Positions 1 to 10,062 of a stretch of 64,000 bases of DNA are shown here, piece after piece. Below the pieces are notes generated by a model. It searched no databases and was not told the DNA's origin. It was given only the letters and a program-made list of their open reading frames with translations. The first letter of the stretch is position 1. Every line of letters begins with the position of its first letter. A program made the translations under genes and the position numbers. Source of the stretch: Pseudomonas citrullilanati (GTDB taxonomy: Bacteria; Pseudomonadota; Gammaproteobacteria; Pseudomonadales; Pseudomonadaceae); NCBI RefSeq assembly GCF_030580855.1, contig NZ_JAUQOP010000002.1, positions 62,001 through 126,000 of the forward strand. The letters run 5' to 3'.

Positions 1-23
1 TCTTCAACGGTTACGCGGGCCAT
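1..23 (-). CDS. rpoZ: RNA polymerase omega subunit, first codons only
   Basis: The minus strand reads MARVTVED from an ATG at 21-23 and runs off the left edge. This matches the start of the RNA polymerase omega subunit, which helps assemble and stabilise the core enzyme. It lies downstream of gmk on the same strand, the gmk-rpoZ-spoT order usual in gammaproteobacteria. Only about eight codons are visible, so the call rests on that start and on gene order. Confidence 0.75.
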
Positions 24-189
24 GGTATTCCTCGGAGCGAATGCAATATGCGCGCTGCCCGGGTGGGCGAGCGGACTCGACAGTTTAAAAAAACACCAGC
101 GTTTAGGGAAGCGCTGATTTTTCGGGCAAATCCTTGGCGCGCTGCGAGTACCAATGTAAAGCCCTCGCAGCGGTTTTGGGAAGGGCTGC

Positions 190-816
<627 letters not shown>

Positions 817-822
817 TTAGCC

Positions 823-1686
823 TTACTCAATGTTCTGTACTTGTTCGCGCATCTGCTCGATCAACACCTTGAGGTTGACCGCAGCCTGGGTGCTGCGCGG
901 GTCGAAGGCCTTGGAGCCCAATGTGTTGGCCTCGCGGTTGAGTTCCTGCATCAGGAAGTCCAGGCGGCGACCGGCCGCGCCACCGGACTTGAGCACCCGG
1001 CGCACTTCGATGATGTGGGTGCTCAGGCGATCCAGCTCTTCGGCCACGTCGCTTTTCTGCGCGAGGATGACCATTTCCTGTTCCAGGCGTTGCGGGTCCA
1101 GCTCGGCCTTCATGTCGGCGAAACGATCGAGGACTTTCTGGCGCTGGGTGGCGAGCATCTGCGGGACCAGCTCGCGCAGGGTGGCGACGTCGACTTCGAT
1201 TGCGCCCAGGCGCTCGTTGATCAGCCGGGCCAGCTCGGCGCCTTCGCGCTCGCGGCCAGCCTTGAGTTCCTTCAAGCCCTGGTCGAACAGCGCCAGGGCC
1301 TCGGCGTTCAGGGCTTGCGGGTCGCTGGCGTCGCCCACCAGCACGCCGGGCCAGGCCAGGACTTCCAGCGGGTTCAAGGCAGCGGGGTGCTTGATCAGGC
1401 TGGCAACGGTTTCGGCGGCGGTCACCAGTTGCGCGGCGCGCTCGCGGTCCACTTGCAGCGCCTTGCCGGTGCTTTCCTCGGTGAAGCGCAGGGTGCACTC
1501 CAGCTTGCCCCGGGACAGGCCCTGGCGCAGTGCTTCGCGCACCCCGCCTTCCAGGTCGCGGAAGGATTCGGGCAGGCGCAGGTGCGGTTCCAGGTAGCGG
1601 CTGTTGACCGAGCGCAGTTCCCAGCTCAGCGTGCCCTGGGCCCCGGCTTTTTCGACGCGGGCGAAGGCGGTCATGCTGTGCACCAT
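823..1686 (-). CDS. yicC: YicC family endoribonuclease
   Basis: A 287-residue YicC protein, the same length as the E. coli member. The start MVHSMTAFARVEK at 1684-1686 gives the classic YicC N terminus; an in-frame extension to 1869 has no homology-like features and was dropped. The C-terminal DUF1732 part (GRRLDFLMQELNREANTL) is the family signature. YicC proteins have been described as RNases acting on mRNA and small RNA. The neighbours gmk downstream and rph divergently upstream fit a conserved RNA/nucleotide cluster. Confidence 0.95.
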   Translation of the reverse strand: MVHSMTAFARVEKAGAQGTLSWELRSVNSRYLEPHLRLPESFRDLEGGVREALRQGLSRGKLECTLRFTEESTGKALQVDRERAAQLVTAAETVASLIKHPAALNPLEVLAWPGVLVGDASDPQALNAEALALFDQGLKELKAGREREGAELARLINERLGAIEVDVATLRELVPQMLATQRQKVLDRFADMKAELDPQRLEQEMVILAQKSDVAEELDRLSTHIIEVRRVLKSGGAAGRRLDFLMQELNREANTLGSKAFDPRSTQAAVNLKVLIEQMREQVQNIE

Positions 1687-1906
1687 GGAGGTTCCTCGCA
1701 ATGCAGGCGGCCCGACCGAGATCGTGGCGCCTGAGAATCTGTGGATTGAAGCCCAAGGGCAGCAAAGGCGCAGGATTGTAGCGCAGTGAGGCGCATGCCC
1801 CCAAACCGTGCCTGTGACAAAGCGCTGCAGCCCGTCGGCCGGGCGCTTGAGGGGCGGCGCTCGTCGCACCGGCTTTTTAGAACTGCCCTCGCGCGGCGCA
1901 CGGCTC

Positions 1907-1912
1907 TATAAT
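1907..1912 (+). promoter_or_regulatory. -10 element of rph promoter
   Basis: A perfect TATAAT lies 36 bp upstream of the rph start codon, in the yicC-rph divergent gap. No good -35 hexamer is seen 16-18 bp upstream, so only the -10 is claimed. Confidence 0.5.
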
Positions 1913-1948
1913 GCCGGCAGTTTTCCGTCCTCTGTACAGGTGTTCCCT

Positions 1949-2671
1949 ATGAAACGTCCAAGTGGTCGCGCTGCCGATCAGCTCCGCTCGATCCGCATTA
2001 CCCGCAACTACACCAAACACGCCGAGGGCTCTGTACTGGTCGAATTCGGTGATACCAAGGTGATCTGCACCGTCAGCGTCGAGAACGGCGTGCCGCGGTT
2101 CCTCAAGGGCCAGGGCCAGGGTTGGCTGACCGCCGAATACGGCATGTTGCCGCGGGCCACCGGTGAGCGGAACCAGCGCGAAGCCAGCCGTGGCAAGCAA
2201 GGCGGGCGTACCCTGGAGATCCAGCGCCTGATCGGCCGTTCGCTGCGCGCCGCGCTGGACATGTCCAAGCTGGGCGACGTGACCTTGTATGTCGATTGCG
2301 ACGTGATCCAGGCTGACGGCGGCACGCGCACCGCGTCCATCACCGGTGCCATGGTCGCGCTGGTCGATGCCTTGAAAGTGATCAAGAAGCGTGGCGGCCT
2401 CAAGGCGGGCGACCCGCTCAAGCAGATGATCGCCGCGGTGTCCGTGGGCATGTACCAGGGTGAGCCGGTCCTGGACCTGGACTATCTGGAAGACTCCGCT
2501 GCCGAGACCGACCTGAACGTGGTCATGACCAGCGCCGGCGGCTTCATTGAAGTCCAGGGCACCGCCGAAGGTGCGCCGTTCCAGCCAGAAGAATTGAACG
2601 CTATGCTGGAGTTGGCGAAGAACGGCATGAGCCAGATCTTCGAATTGCAAAAGGCCGCACTGGCTGATTGA
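1949..2671 (+). CDS. rph: Ribonuclease PH
   Basis: Phosphorolytic 3'-5' exoribonuclease that trims tRNA precursors using inorganic phosphate. The 240-residue protein starts [20 protein letters not shown], as in other RNase PH proteins; the open frame extends to 1808 but that extension overlaps the promoter. The phosphate/RNA-binding stretch [19 protein letters not shown] lies at about residues 72-90, and the catalytic Asp region [15 protein letters not shown] follows. It is divergent from yicC, the common arrangement. It is full length, unlike the frameshifted rph of E. coli K-12. Confidence 0.97.
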   Translation: MKRPSGRAADQLRSIRITRNYTKHAEGSVLVEFGDTKVICTVSVENGVPRFLKGQGQGWLTAEYGMLPRATGERNQREASRGKQGGRTLEIQRLIGRSLRAALDMSKLGDVTLYVDCDVIQADGGTRTASITGAMVALVDALKVIKKRGGLKAGDPLKQMIAAVSVGMYQGEPVLDLDYLEDSAAETDLNVVMTSAGGFIEVQGTAEGAPFQPEELNAMLELAKNGMSQIFELQKAALAD

Positions 2672-2701
2672 TCGATTCACGCTTCAGACAAGGAGAGCGA
2701 C

Positions 2702-3070
2702 ATGAGTGATGAGCCAATCCTGCTGCCCCAGCCGAGCAAAGAGGCGCGTCAATGGGCAATGTTCTGTCACCTGTCCGCCTTGCTGGGGATCTGGATTCCC
2801 TTCGGCACGCTGATCGGGCCGCTGGTGCTGTGGCAGCTCAAGCGCGAGACCGATCCCTTCATCGACGCCCAGGGCAAGGAAGCGCTGAACTTCCAGATCA
2901 CCGTGGCGATCGCCTCGGCGATCAGCCTGCTGCTGATGATCGTGGTGATCGGTTTCTTCCTGTTCGGGCTGATCGCCATTGGCGCGCTGGTGCTGACCAT
3001 CGTTGCCGGGGTCAAGGCCAATGAAGGGCAGCCGTATCGGTACCCGTTCACCTGGCGGCTGGTTAAATAA
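2702..3070 (+). CDS. DUF4870 (Tic20-like) small membrane protein
   Basis: A 122-residue protein of the DUF4870 family; the role is unknown. An early hydrophobic stretch (FCHLSALLGIWIPFGTLIGP) is followed by the signature DPFIDAQGKEALNFQ and a long hydrophobic region of one or two membrane segments ending near residue 108, then a short charged tail. A GGAG ribosome site (aaggagagcgac) precedes the ATG. It follows rph by 30 bp on the same strand and ends just before a strong bidirectional terminator, so it is probably the last gene of that transcript. Confidence 0.85.
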   Translation: MSDEPILLPQPSKEARQWAMFCHLSALLGIWIPFGTLIGPLVLWQLKRETDPFIDAQGKEALNFQITVAIASAISLLLMIVVIGFFLFGLIAIGALVLTIVAGVKANEGQPYRYPFTWRLVK

Positions 3071-3072
3071 CT

Positions 3073-3096
3073 TGTGGGAGCGAGCTTGCTCCCACA
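3073..3096. repeat. Short REP hairpin remnant
   Basis: A palindrome with arms TGTGGGAGC and GCTCCCACA, six bases apart. It looks like a collapsed copy of the REP sequence seen many times in this window. Confidence 0.65.
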
Positions 3097-3110
3097 GTGG
3101 AAAGGGTTGC

Positions 3111-3148
3111 CCACAAAAAAACCGACATCGCTGTCGGTTTTTTTGTGG
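3111..3148. terminator. Bidirectional intrinsic terminator
   Basis: A perfect 17-bp inverted repeat with loop TCGC. It has seven A on the left arm and seven T on the right, so it can terminate both the DUF4870 gene (+) and crc (-), which converge here. Confidence 0.9.
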
Positions 3149-3162
3149 CTGCGCAACGGTGT

Positions 3163-3942
3163 TCAGATCGTCAGCGTCCAGTCGTAGTCCACGATCAGCG
3201 GTGCGTGTTGCGAGAACCGAGGCTGGCGCGGCAGGCGGGCGCTGCGTACGAAGCGGCGCAGGCCAGGCGTCAGCAACTGGTAGTCGAAACGCCAGCCGAG
3301 GTTGAGCATCTCGGCCTGTTCGCTGTCCGGCCACCAGCTGTACTGGTCGCCTTCGCGGCTGACTTCGCGCAGGGCATCGACATAGCCCATGTTGCCAATG
3401 ATCTCGTCCATCCAGGCCCGTTCCGGCGCCAGGAAGCCCGGGGATTGCTGGCTGTCGCGCCAGTTCTTGATATCCAGCTTCTGTTGCGCCACGTACAGCG
3501 AGCCACAATAGATGTACTCGCGACGTTTGCGCCGCTGTTTATCAAGGTAACGGGCGAAGTCGTCCATCAACTTGAATTTCTGATTCAAATCTTCATCGCC
3601 GTTCTGTCCCGAAGGGAGCAGTAAGGTCGCGATGCTGACCTTGTCGAAATCGGCTTGCAGGTAGCGCCCGTAGCGGTCCGCCGTCTCGAAACCGAGACCG
3701 TTGATGACAGCCTTCGGTTGCAGCCGCGAGTACAAAGCCACGCCACCCTGGGCGGGGACTTCGGCATCGCAGGCATAAAGGAAGTAACCATCCAGTTGGA
3801 AGGCTGCATCGTCCAGTTCAAAGGCGGAGGCGCGGGTGTCCTGCAGGCAGATGACGTCGGCATTCTGTGCTTGCAGCCAACTGAGCAAACCACGCTCCAC
3901 TGCAGCCTGAATACCATTGACGTTCACACTGATGATCCGCAT
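3163..3942 (-). CDS. crc: Catabolite repression control protein Crc
   Basis: Crc acts with Hfq to repress translation of mRNAs carrying A-rich catabolite-activity motifs, setting carbon-source preference in pseudomonads. At 259 residues from MRIISVNVNG it has the usual Crc length; the ATG at 3940-3942 was preferred to an upstream in-frame ATG. The fold is exonuclease III-like (EEP family) but key residues are changed. The catalytic Glu position reads CLQDTR, the GDxN motif is replaced by GSLY (about 147-150), and SDHAP reads SQHAP (about 244-248). It is divergent from pyrE, as in P. aeruginosa, which supports Crc over a true nuclease. Confidence 0.95.
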   Translation of the reverse strand: MRIISVNVNGIQAAVERGLLSWLQAQNADVICLQDTRASAFELDDAAFQLDGYFLYACDAEVPAQGGVALYSRLQPKAVINGLGFETADRYGRYLQADFDKVSIATLLLPSGQNGDEDLNQKFKLMDDFARYLDKQRRKRREYIYCGSLYVAQQKLDIKNWRDSQQSPGFLAPERAWMDEIIGNMGYVDALREVSREGDQYSWWPDSEQAEMLNLGWRFDYQLLTPGLRRFVRSARLPRQPRFSQHAPLIVDYDWTLTI

Positions 3943-3965
3943 AAATGGCCCCAAAAATCACGTGC

Positions 3966-3978
3966 GTGTATGATACAC
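3966..3978. promoter_or_regulatory. Palindrome between crc and pyrE
   Basis: GTGTATGATACAC is a perfect 6-1-6 palindrome in the divergent crc-pyrE gap. It contains TATGAT, which could be a -10 element on the plus strand (TATCAT on minus). Whether it is an operator or a promoter core is not decided by the sequence. Confidence 0.35.
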
Positions 3979-4024
3979 GGCGTGTACCTATTTAGCTAAA
4001 TCCGCGGTATCTGAGGCTTTTTTC

Positions 4025-4669
4025 ATGCAGGCGTATCAACGCGATTTCATTCGTTTTGCCATCGATCGCGGCGTTCTGCGCTTCGGTGAGTTCACCCTCA
4101 AGTCCGGGCGTACCAGCCCGTACTTCTTCAATGCCGGCCTGTTCAACAGCGGTTCGGCCCTGGCGCAGCTGGGTCGTTTCTACGCGGCGGCCATTGTCGA
4201 GAGCGGTATTGCGTTCGACGTCCTGTTCGGCCCGGCCTATAAAGGCATCCCGCTGGCCGCCGCCACGGCCGTCGCCCTGGCCGAGCACCACGACCGCGAC
4301 CTGCCCTGGTGCTTCAACCGCAAGGAAGCCAAGGCCCACGGTGAAGGCGGCAGCCTGGTGGGCGCGCCGCTGACCGGCGACGTGCTGATCATCGATGACG
4401 TGATCACCGCCGGCACCGCCATTCGCGAAGTGATGCAGATCATCGGCTCCCAGGACGGCGCCAAGGCCGCCGGCGTATTGATCGCCCTGAATCGCCAGGA
4501 GCGTGGCAACGGCGAGCTGTCGGCGATCCAGGAAGTGGAGCGCGACTTCGGGATCCCGGTGATCAGCATCGTGTCGCTGAACCAGGTCCTGGAATTTCTG
4601 GCCGACGACCCGCAACTCAAGCAGCATTTGCCGGCGGTCGAGGCTTATCGGGCGCAGTTTGGCGTGTAA
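4025..4669 (+). CDS. pyrE: Orotate phosphoribosyltransferase
   Basis: Makes orotidine 5'-phosphate from orotate and PRPP in de novo pyrimidine synthesis. The 214-residue protein starts [20 protein letters not shown]. It carries the substrate loop [18 protein letters not shown] and the PRPP-binding motif [13 protein letters not shown] at about residues 121-133. Length and start match the family. It is divergent from crc and followed by a REPIN and a terminator, so it seems monocistronic. Confidence 0.97.
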   Translation: MQAYQRDFIRFAIDRGVLRFGEFTLKSGRTSPYFFNAGLFNSGSALAQLGRFYAAAIVESGIAFDVLFGPAYKGIPLAAATAVALAEHHDRDLPWCFNRKEAKAHGEGGSLVGAPLTGDVLIIDDVITAGTAIREVMQIIGSQDGAKAAGVLIALNRQERGNGELSAIQEVERDFGIPVISIVSLNQVLEFLADDPQLKQHLPAVEAYRAQFGV

Positions 4670-4684
4670 AGGCTTGCGTCATAC

Positions 4685-4776
4685 CCTGTGGGAGCGAGCT
4701 TGCTCGCGATGACGGTTTACTTCCGACATCAATGTCGACTGACCTTTCGCAATCACGAGCAAGCTCGCTCCCACAA
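4685..4776. repeat. REPIN (paired inverted REP sequences)
   Basis: Two REP sequences in inverted orientation: CCTGTGGGAGCGAGCTTGCT on the left and AGCAAGCTCGCTCCCACA on the right, about 50 bp apart. It sits in the 3' gap between convergent pyrE and argB, the usual REPIN position. Confidence 0.9.
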
Positions 4777-4783
4777 GAAGTGG

Positions 4784-4828
4784 AAAAAAAAGACCCCGCC
4801 CAACCAGGTTGAGCGGGGTCTTTTTTTT
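4784..4828. terminator. Intrinsic terminator between pyrE and argB
   Basis: The arms carry AGACCCCGC and GCGGGGTCT, flanked by A and T runs, and can act in both directions for the convergent genes pyrE and argB. Confidence 0.9.
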
Positions 4829-4837
4829 CGGTACCGC

Positions 4838-5743
<906 letters not shown>

Positions 5744-5769
5744 TCAGGGCTCCGGTGGTACTTCAAAAA

Positions 5770-7167
5770 TCAGAACGGTAGTTGAAGATCAGGTGCAACA
5801 CGTTTGAGTTGGGTGTGGAACACATCCTTGATGCGCTGCAGTTCGGCCTCGTTGTCGGCCTCGAAGCGCAGGACCAGCACCGGCGTGGTGTTGGACGCGC
5901 GCACCAGGCCCCAACCCTGGGGATAGTCGACCCGCACACCGTCGATGGTGGTCAGTTCGGCGCCTTCGCCCCATTGAGCGTCGTGCAGTGCATCAATGAT
6001 GCTGAATTTGCTCTCTTCGGTCACATGGATATTGATTTCCGGCGTGGAAATATCGTTCGGGAAGGTTGCGAACAGCTCTTCGGCCGGGGATTTTTCCTTG
6101 CTGAGGATTTCCAGCAGGCGCGCGGCGCTGTAGATGCCGTCGTCGAAACCGAACCAGCGCTCCTTGAAGAAGATGTGGCCGCTCATTTCGCCGGCCAACA
6201 GGGCGCCGCTTTGTTTCATTTTCTTCTTGATCAACGAATGACCGGTTTTCCACATCAGTGGACGACCGCCATATTCCTTGATCAGTGGCACCAGGCGACG
6301 GGTGCATTTGACGTCGAAAATGATCTCGGCATCCGGGTTGCGCGCCACCACGTCCTTGGCGAACAGCATCAGCAGGCGGTCCGGGAACACGACGCTGCCG
6401 GTGTTGGTCACCACGCCCACGCGGTCGCCGTCGCCGTCGAAGGCCAGGCCCAGGTCAGCGTTGGTTTCCTTGACCTTGGCAATCAGGTCTTGCAGGTTTT
6501 CCAGCTTGCCCGGATCCGGGTGGTGGTTGGGGAAGTTGCCATCCACCTCGCAGAACAGCGGGATGACTTCGCAGTTCAGGGCTTCGATCAGTTGTGGGGC
6601 AATCACGCCGGCGGCGCCGTTGCCGCAGTCGACCACCACTTTCAGGCGACGAGCGAGCTTCACGTCCTTGACGATCTCGTCGTTGTAGCGCTCGAGAATG
6701 TCGACCTGGGTCACGCTGCCCTGGCCGCTGCTCAGGTCATTGGTCTTGAGGCGGGTGTGCAGGGCCTGGATCTGCTCGTTGGCCAGGGTGTCGCCGGCGA
6801 TGACGATCTTGAAGCCGTTGTAGTTCGACGGGTTGTGGCTGCCGGTGAGCATCACGCCGGATTTGCCGGCGAGCACGTTGGCCGCGTAGTACAGCGCCGG
6901 CGTCGGCACCAGGCCCACGTCGCTGACGTGGCAGCCGCTGTCGGCGATGCCCTTGATCAGTTGCGCGACCAGCTCCGGGCCGGACAAGCGGCCGTCGCGG
7001 CCGACGCACACGTTCGGCTCGCCCTGGGCCAGGCTCTGGGAGCCAATGGCGCGGCCGATCCAGTAGGCGGTTTCCGCGGTGAGGGTTTCCGGTACCACGC
7101 CACGGATGTCGTAGGCGCGGAAGATGCTGTCAGGGAAGATCGGGGCGATTGCGGCTGGGGTGTTCAT
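5770..7167 (-). CDS. algC: Phosphomannomutase/phosphoglucomutase AlgC
   Basis: Interconverts hexose 1- and 6-phosphates for alginate, LPS core and rhamnolipid precursors. The 465-residue protein is close to P. aeruginosa AlgC in length and sequence. It has the phosphoserine loop LTGSHNP (Ser about 110), the metal loop DGDGDRVG, the sugar loop GEMSGH and the phosphate-binding segment RASNTTPVLVLRFEAD near the C terminus. The order argB-algC-dut-coaBC is as in P. aeruginosa. In that species AlgR and AlgU control algC; I did not find a clear AlgR box in the 257 bp upstream here. Confidence 0.96.
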   Translation of the reverse strand: MNTPAAIAPIFPDSIFRAYDIRGVVPETLTAETAYWIGRAIGSQSLAQGEPNVCVGRDGRLSGPELVAQLIKGIADSGCHVSDVGLVPTPALYYAANVLAGKSGVMLTGSHNPSNYNGFKIVIAGDTLANEQIQALHTRLKTNDLSSGQGSVTQVDILERYNDEIVKDVKLARRLKVVVDCGNGAAGVIAPQLIEALNCEVIPLFCEVDGNFPNHHPDPGKLENLQDLIAKVKETNADLGLAFDGDGDRVGVVTNTGSVVFPDRLLMLFAKDVVARNPDAEIIFDVKCTRRLVPLIKEYGGRPLMWKTGHSLIKKKMKQSGALLAGEMSGHIFFKERWFGFDDGIYSAARLLEILSKEKSPAEELFATFPNDISTPEINIHVTEESKFSIIDALHDAQWGEGAELTTIDGVRVDYPQGWGLVRASNTTPVLVLRFEADNEAELQRIKDVFHTQLKRVAPDLQLPF

Positions 7168-7390
7168 GGGCGGGGCGCTCTATCAGAAGGTGACTGGACA
7201 GGCCGACGAGGGGCGTCGGCAGGCTCAAGCTGAAGGGTATGACGGCGTTTTTGACAGAGAGTTCGTGGTGGGAAAATGCCATGAGACAGCGTTACCCCGA
7301 CCTCGCTCGCCTAATACATTGATTCCGGATGGGAAACCTAGCAGGAAGCCATTGCGCATTTTTCGCCCTGAAACAGAAGCTTAATAAACG

Positions 7391-7411
7391 GGCCGGGCAG
7401 GACGCCCGGCC
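7391..7411 (-). terminator. Terminator after dut
   Basis: The stem GGCCGGGC/GCCCGGCC lies 13 bp beyond the dut stop codon. On the minus strand it is followed by a short T-rich run (cgtttatta). It separates coaBC-dut from algC. Confidence 0.7.
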
Positions 7412-7424
7412 ACGCACCGCGGGA

Positions 7425-7880
7425 TCAGTGGCTGCCGGAGTGGCCGAAGCCGCCGGAGCCACGCTGGCTTTCGTCGAATTCCGTCACCAGTTCGAAATGA
7501 GCCTGCACCACCGGCACCAGCACCAACTGCGCAATGCGTTCGCCCACGGCGATGTTGAAGGCTGTCTGGCCACGGTTCCAGCACGACACCATCAGTTCGC
7601 CCTGGTAGTCGGAATCGATCAGGCCCACCAGGTTGCCCAGCACGATGCCGTGCTTGTGGCCCAGGCCCGAGCGCGGCAGGATCAGCGCGGCCAGGTTCGG
7701 GTCGCCGATGTACACCGACAGGCCGGTCGGGATCAGCAGGGTCTGGCCCGGTTCCAGGAGCGTGTCCTGCTGGAGCATGGCCCGCAGGTCAAGGCCGGCG
7801 GAGCCGGGCGTGGCGTATTGCGGCAATGGGAATTCGTTGCCGATGCGTGGATCGAGGATCTTGGCTTGTAGAGCGTGCAT
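7425..7880 (-). CDS. dut: dUTP diphosphatase
   Basis: Hydrolyses dUTP to dUMP, keeping uracil out of DNA and feeding dTMP synthesis. All five trimeric dUTPase motifs are present in 151 residues: [38 protein letters not shown] and the C-terminal [10 protein letters not shown]. The gene starts 6 bp after the coaBC stop, so coaBC-dut is one operon, as in many gammaproteobacteria. Confidence 0.97.
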   Translation of the reverse strand: MHALQAKILDPRIGNEFPLPQYATPGSAGLDLRAMLQQDTLLEPGQTLLIPTGLSVYIGDPNLAALILPRSGLGHKHGIVLGNLVGLIDSDYQGELMVSCWNRGQTAFNIAVGERIAQLVLVPVVQAHFELVTEFDESQRGSGGFGHSGSH

Positions 7881-7886
7881 GGAGAT

Positions 7887-9095
7887 TTAAACCTGGTTCA
7901 GCCGTTCGGCGATGAAGGTGATCAGCTGGCGGGCGATCTTGCCCTTGCTGGTCTGGGCGAAAAGTGTGGCGTGCAACTGGCGATCGATCACGCTGCAGGC
8001 GTTTTCCTCGCTGTTGAAGCCGATGCTCGGGTTGGCGACGTCGTTGGCGACGATCAAGTCCAGGTTCTTGTCCTTGAGCTTGCGCGCGGCGTAGTCGAGC
8101 AGGTGTTCGGTCTCGGCGGCGAAGCCGACACTGAACGGACGGTCGGGGCGGGTGGCGATGCTGGCCAGGATGTCCGGGTTGCGCACCATTTGCAGGAGCA
8201 GGCCGTCACCGCTCGTAGGGTCTTTCTTCAATTTTTGCGGGGCAACGACTTCGGGGCGGTAGTCCGCGACCGCTGCGGAGGCGATGAACAGGTCGCAGGG
8301 GATGGCGGCCTCGCACGCCGCGAGCATGTCCCGGGCGCTGACCACGTCGATGCGGGTGACCCGGTCCGGGGTGGGCAAGTGCACCGGGCCGGTGATCAAG
8401 GTCACCCGGGCGCCGGCTTCCACGGCGGCTTCGGCCAGGGCGAAGCCCATTTTCCCGGAGCTGTGGTTGGTGATGTAGCGCACCGGGTCGATGTTTTCCT
8501 GGGTCGGGCCGGCGGTGATCAGCACGTGCTTGCCGGTCAGGGCCTGGCGCTGGAAACAGTCGGCGGCGCACTGGGCCAGGTCGGTGGCTTCGAGCATGCG
8601 GCCCATGCCGACATCGCCGCAGGCCTGGCTGCCGGAGGCCGGGCCGAAGACCTTCAGGTCGCGGCTTTCGAGCAGTTGCAGGTTGGCCTGGGTGGCCGGG
8701 TCGCGCCACATGGCCTGGTTCATGGCCGGGGCGACGGCCACCACCGCGTCGGTGGCAAGCACCAGGGTGGTCAGCAGGTCGTCGGCGATCCCCTGGGCGA
8801 GGCGGGCGATCAGGTCGGCGGTCGCCGGGGCGATCAGCACCAGGTCGGCCCACTTGGCCAGTTCGATATGGCCCATGGCGGCCTCGGCCGCCGGGTCGAG
8901 CAGGTCCAGGTGAACCGGGTGCCCGGACAGTGCCTGCATGGTCAGCGGAGTGATGAACTCACTGCCGCCGCGGGTCATCACGACCCGCACTTCGGCGCCC
9001 TGGTCGATGAGTCGGCGAACCAGCTCGGCGCTCTTGTAGGCGGCAATGCCGCCGCCGACGCCCAGAACGATGCGTTTCCGATACAGCCGCTGCAT
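7887..9095 (-). CDS. coaBC: Bifunctional phosphopantothenoylcysteine decarboxylase/synthetase
   Basis: Carries out two steps of coenzyme A synthesis: CTP-dependent ligation of cysteine to phosphopantothenate, then FMN-dependent decarboxylation. In the N-terminal CoaC half (1-190) the flavoprotein motif PAMNQAMW and the active-site loop [13 protein letters not shown] can be read. The CoaB half (190-402) begins [20 protein letters not shown]. At 402 residues it has the usual length. It is divergent from radC. Confidence 0.97.
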   Translation of the reverse strand: MQRLYRKRIVLGVGGGIAAYKSAELVRRLIDQGAEVRVVMTRGGSEFITPLTMQALSGHPVHLDLLDPAAEAAMGHIELAKWADLVLIAPATADLIARLAQGIADDLLTTLVLATDAVVAVAPAMNQAMWRDPATQANLQLLESRDLKVFGPASGSQACGDVGMGRMLEATDLAQCAADCFQRQALTGKHVLITAGPTQENIDPVRYITNHSSGKMGFALAEAAVEAGARVTLITGPVHLPTPDRVTRIDVVSARDMLAACEAAIPCDLFIASAAVADYRPEVVAPQKLKKDPTSGDGLLLQMVRNPDILASIATRPDRPFSVGFAAETEHLLDYAARKLKDKNLDLIVANDVANPSIGFNSEENACSVIDRQLHATLFAQTSKGKIARQLITFIAERLNQV

Positions 9096-9240
9096 AGGCC
9101 TGCCTTTCGATTTCAGTGGTCAGTGCAGTGCGAACCCTCCGGCAACAGCCTGCCAGGGTGCAAATCGCCTGCAAAAAAGATGGGCTACGATATCACAGCG
9201 ACCGCTACGGAACAGCGGTGCCAACAATCAGGGAGAGGCT

Positions 9241-9915
9241 ATGAGTATTCGCGATTGGCCCGTGGCTGAGCGGCCACGGGAGCGGTTGCTGGTGTCGGGG
9301 GCGGGCAGTCTTTCGGACGCCGAATTGCTGGCGATTTTCTTGCGCACCGGCGTGTCCGGCAAAAGCGCGGTGGACCTGGCGCGACAATTGTTGACGCAAT
9401 TTGGCAGCCTGCGTGCGCTGCTAGAGGCCGACCAGATCACCTTCAGCAGCCAGTTGGGCTTGGGGCCGGCCAAGTTCGCGCAGTTGCAGGCGGCCCAGGA
9501 GATGAGCCGTCGTCACTTGGCCGAACGAGCCCGGCAACGCACCACGCTGGAAAGCCCGGGGATCGTCCGCGAGTACCTGAAGTCGATGCTCCGCCACGAA
9601 CCCCATGAAGTGTTCGGCTGCCTGTTTCTCAATTCCAGGCATCAGGTGCTGGGCTTCGAGGTGCTGTTTCGCGGTTCCATCGACAACGCCAGCGTCCATC
9701 CCCGGCAAGTGGTCAAGCGCGCCCTGGCGTACAACGCCGCCGCGCTGATCCTGTGTCACAACCATCCCTCCGGCAACACCGAGCCGAGCCAGGCCGACCG
9801 GGTGCTCACCGAGCGCCTCCAGGAAGCGCTGGAGCTGATCGACGTGCGGGTGCTCGACCATTTCATCGTCGGCGATGGGGAGCCGCTGTCGATGGTCGAG
9901 TATGGGTGGATGTAG
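9241..9915 (+). CDS. radC: RadC/MPN-domain DNA repair-associated protein
   Basis: A 224-residue RadC-family protein. The start [17 protein letters not shown] at 9241 is preceded by GGGAGAGG; the open frame extends further upstream into the coaBC promoter and was trimmed. An N-terminal helix-hairpin-helix-like region (about 40-90) precedes the JAMM metal motif [16 protein letters not shown] at about residues 170-185. The biochemical role of RadC is unsettled; a direct repair role has been disputed. It is divergent from coaBC and followed by a REPIN. Confidence 0.93.
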   Translation: MSIRDWPVAERPRERLLVSGAGSLSDAELLAIFLRTGVSGKSAVDLARQLLTQFGSLRALLEADQITFSSQLGLGPAKFAQLQAAQEMSRRHLAERARQRTTLESPGIVREYLKSMLRHEPHEVFGCLFLNSRHQVLGFEVLFRGSIDNASVHPRQVVKRALAYNAAALILCHNHPSGNTEPSQADRVLTERLQEALELIDVRVLDHFIVGDGEPLSMVEYGWM

Positions 9916-9940
9916 GCGCGGTCAGGCTTGAATAATCCTT

Positions 9941-10032
9941 TGTGGGAGCAAAGCTTGCTCGCGATAGCGGTTTTACAGCCATCACAAGGGCTGTATGTGA
10001 TGACGTCATCGCGAGCAAGCTTTGCTCCCACA
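9941..10032. repeat. REPIN
   Basis: Inverted REP pair TGTGGGAGCAAAGCTTGCTC / GAGCAAGCTTTGCTCCCACA. Both arms carry the same AAAG variation, so they keep base pairing. It lies between convergent radC and the binding-protein gene. Confidence 0.9.
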
Positions 10033-10062
10033 GGCGCCTCCGGCGGGACTCTGGAGCCGGGA

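Noticed and set aside
3163..3942. Exonuclease III (xthA) for the EEP-family gene
   Set aside because: Catalytic motifs are altered and the gene is divergent from pyrE, as crc is.
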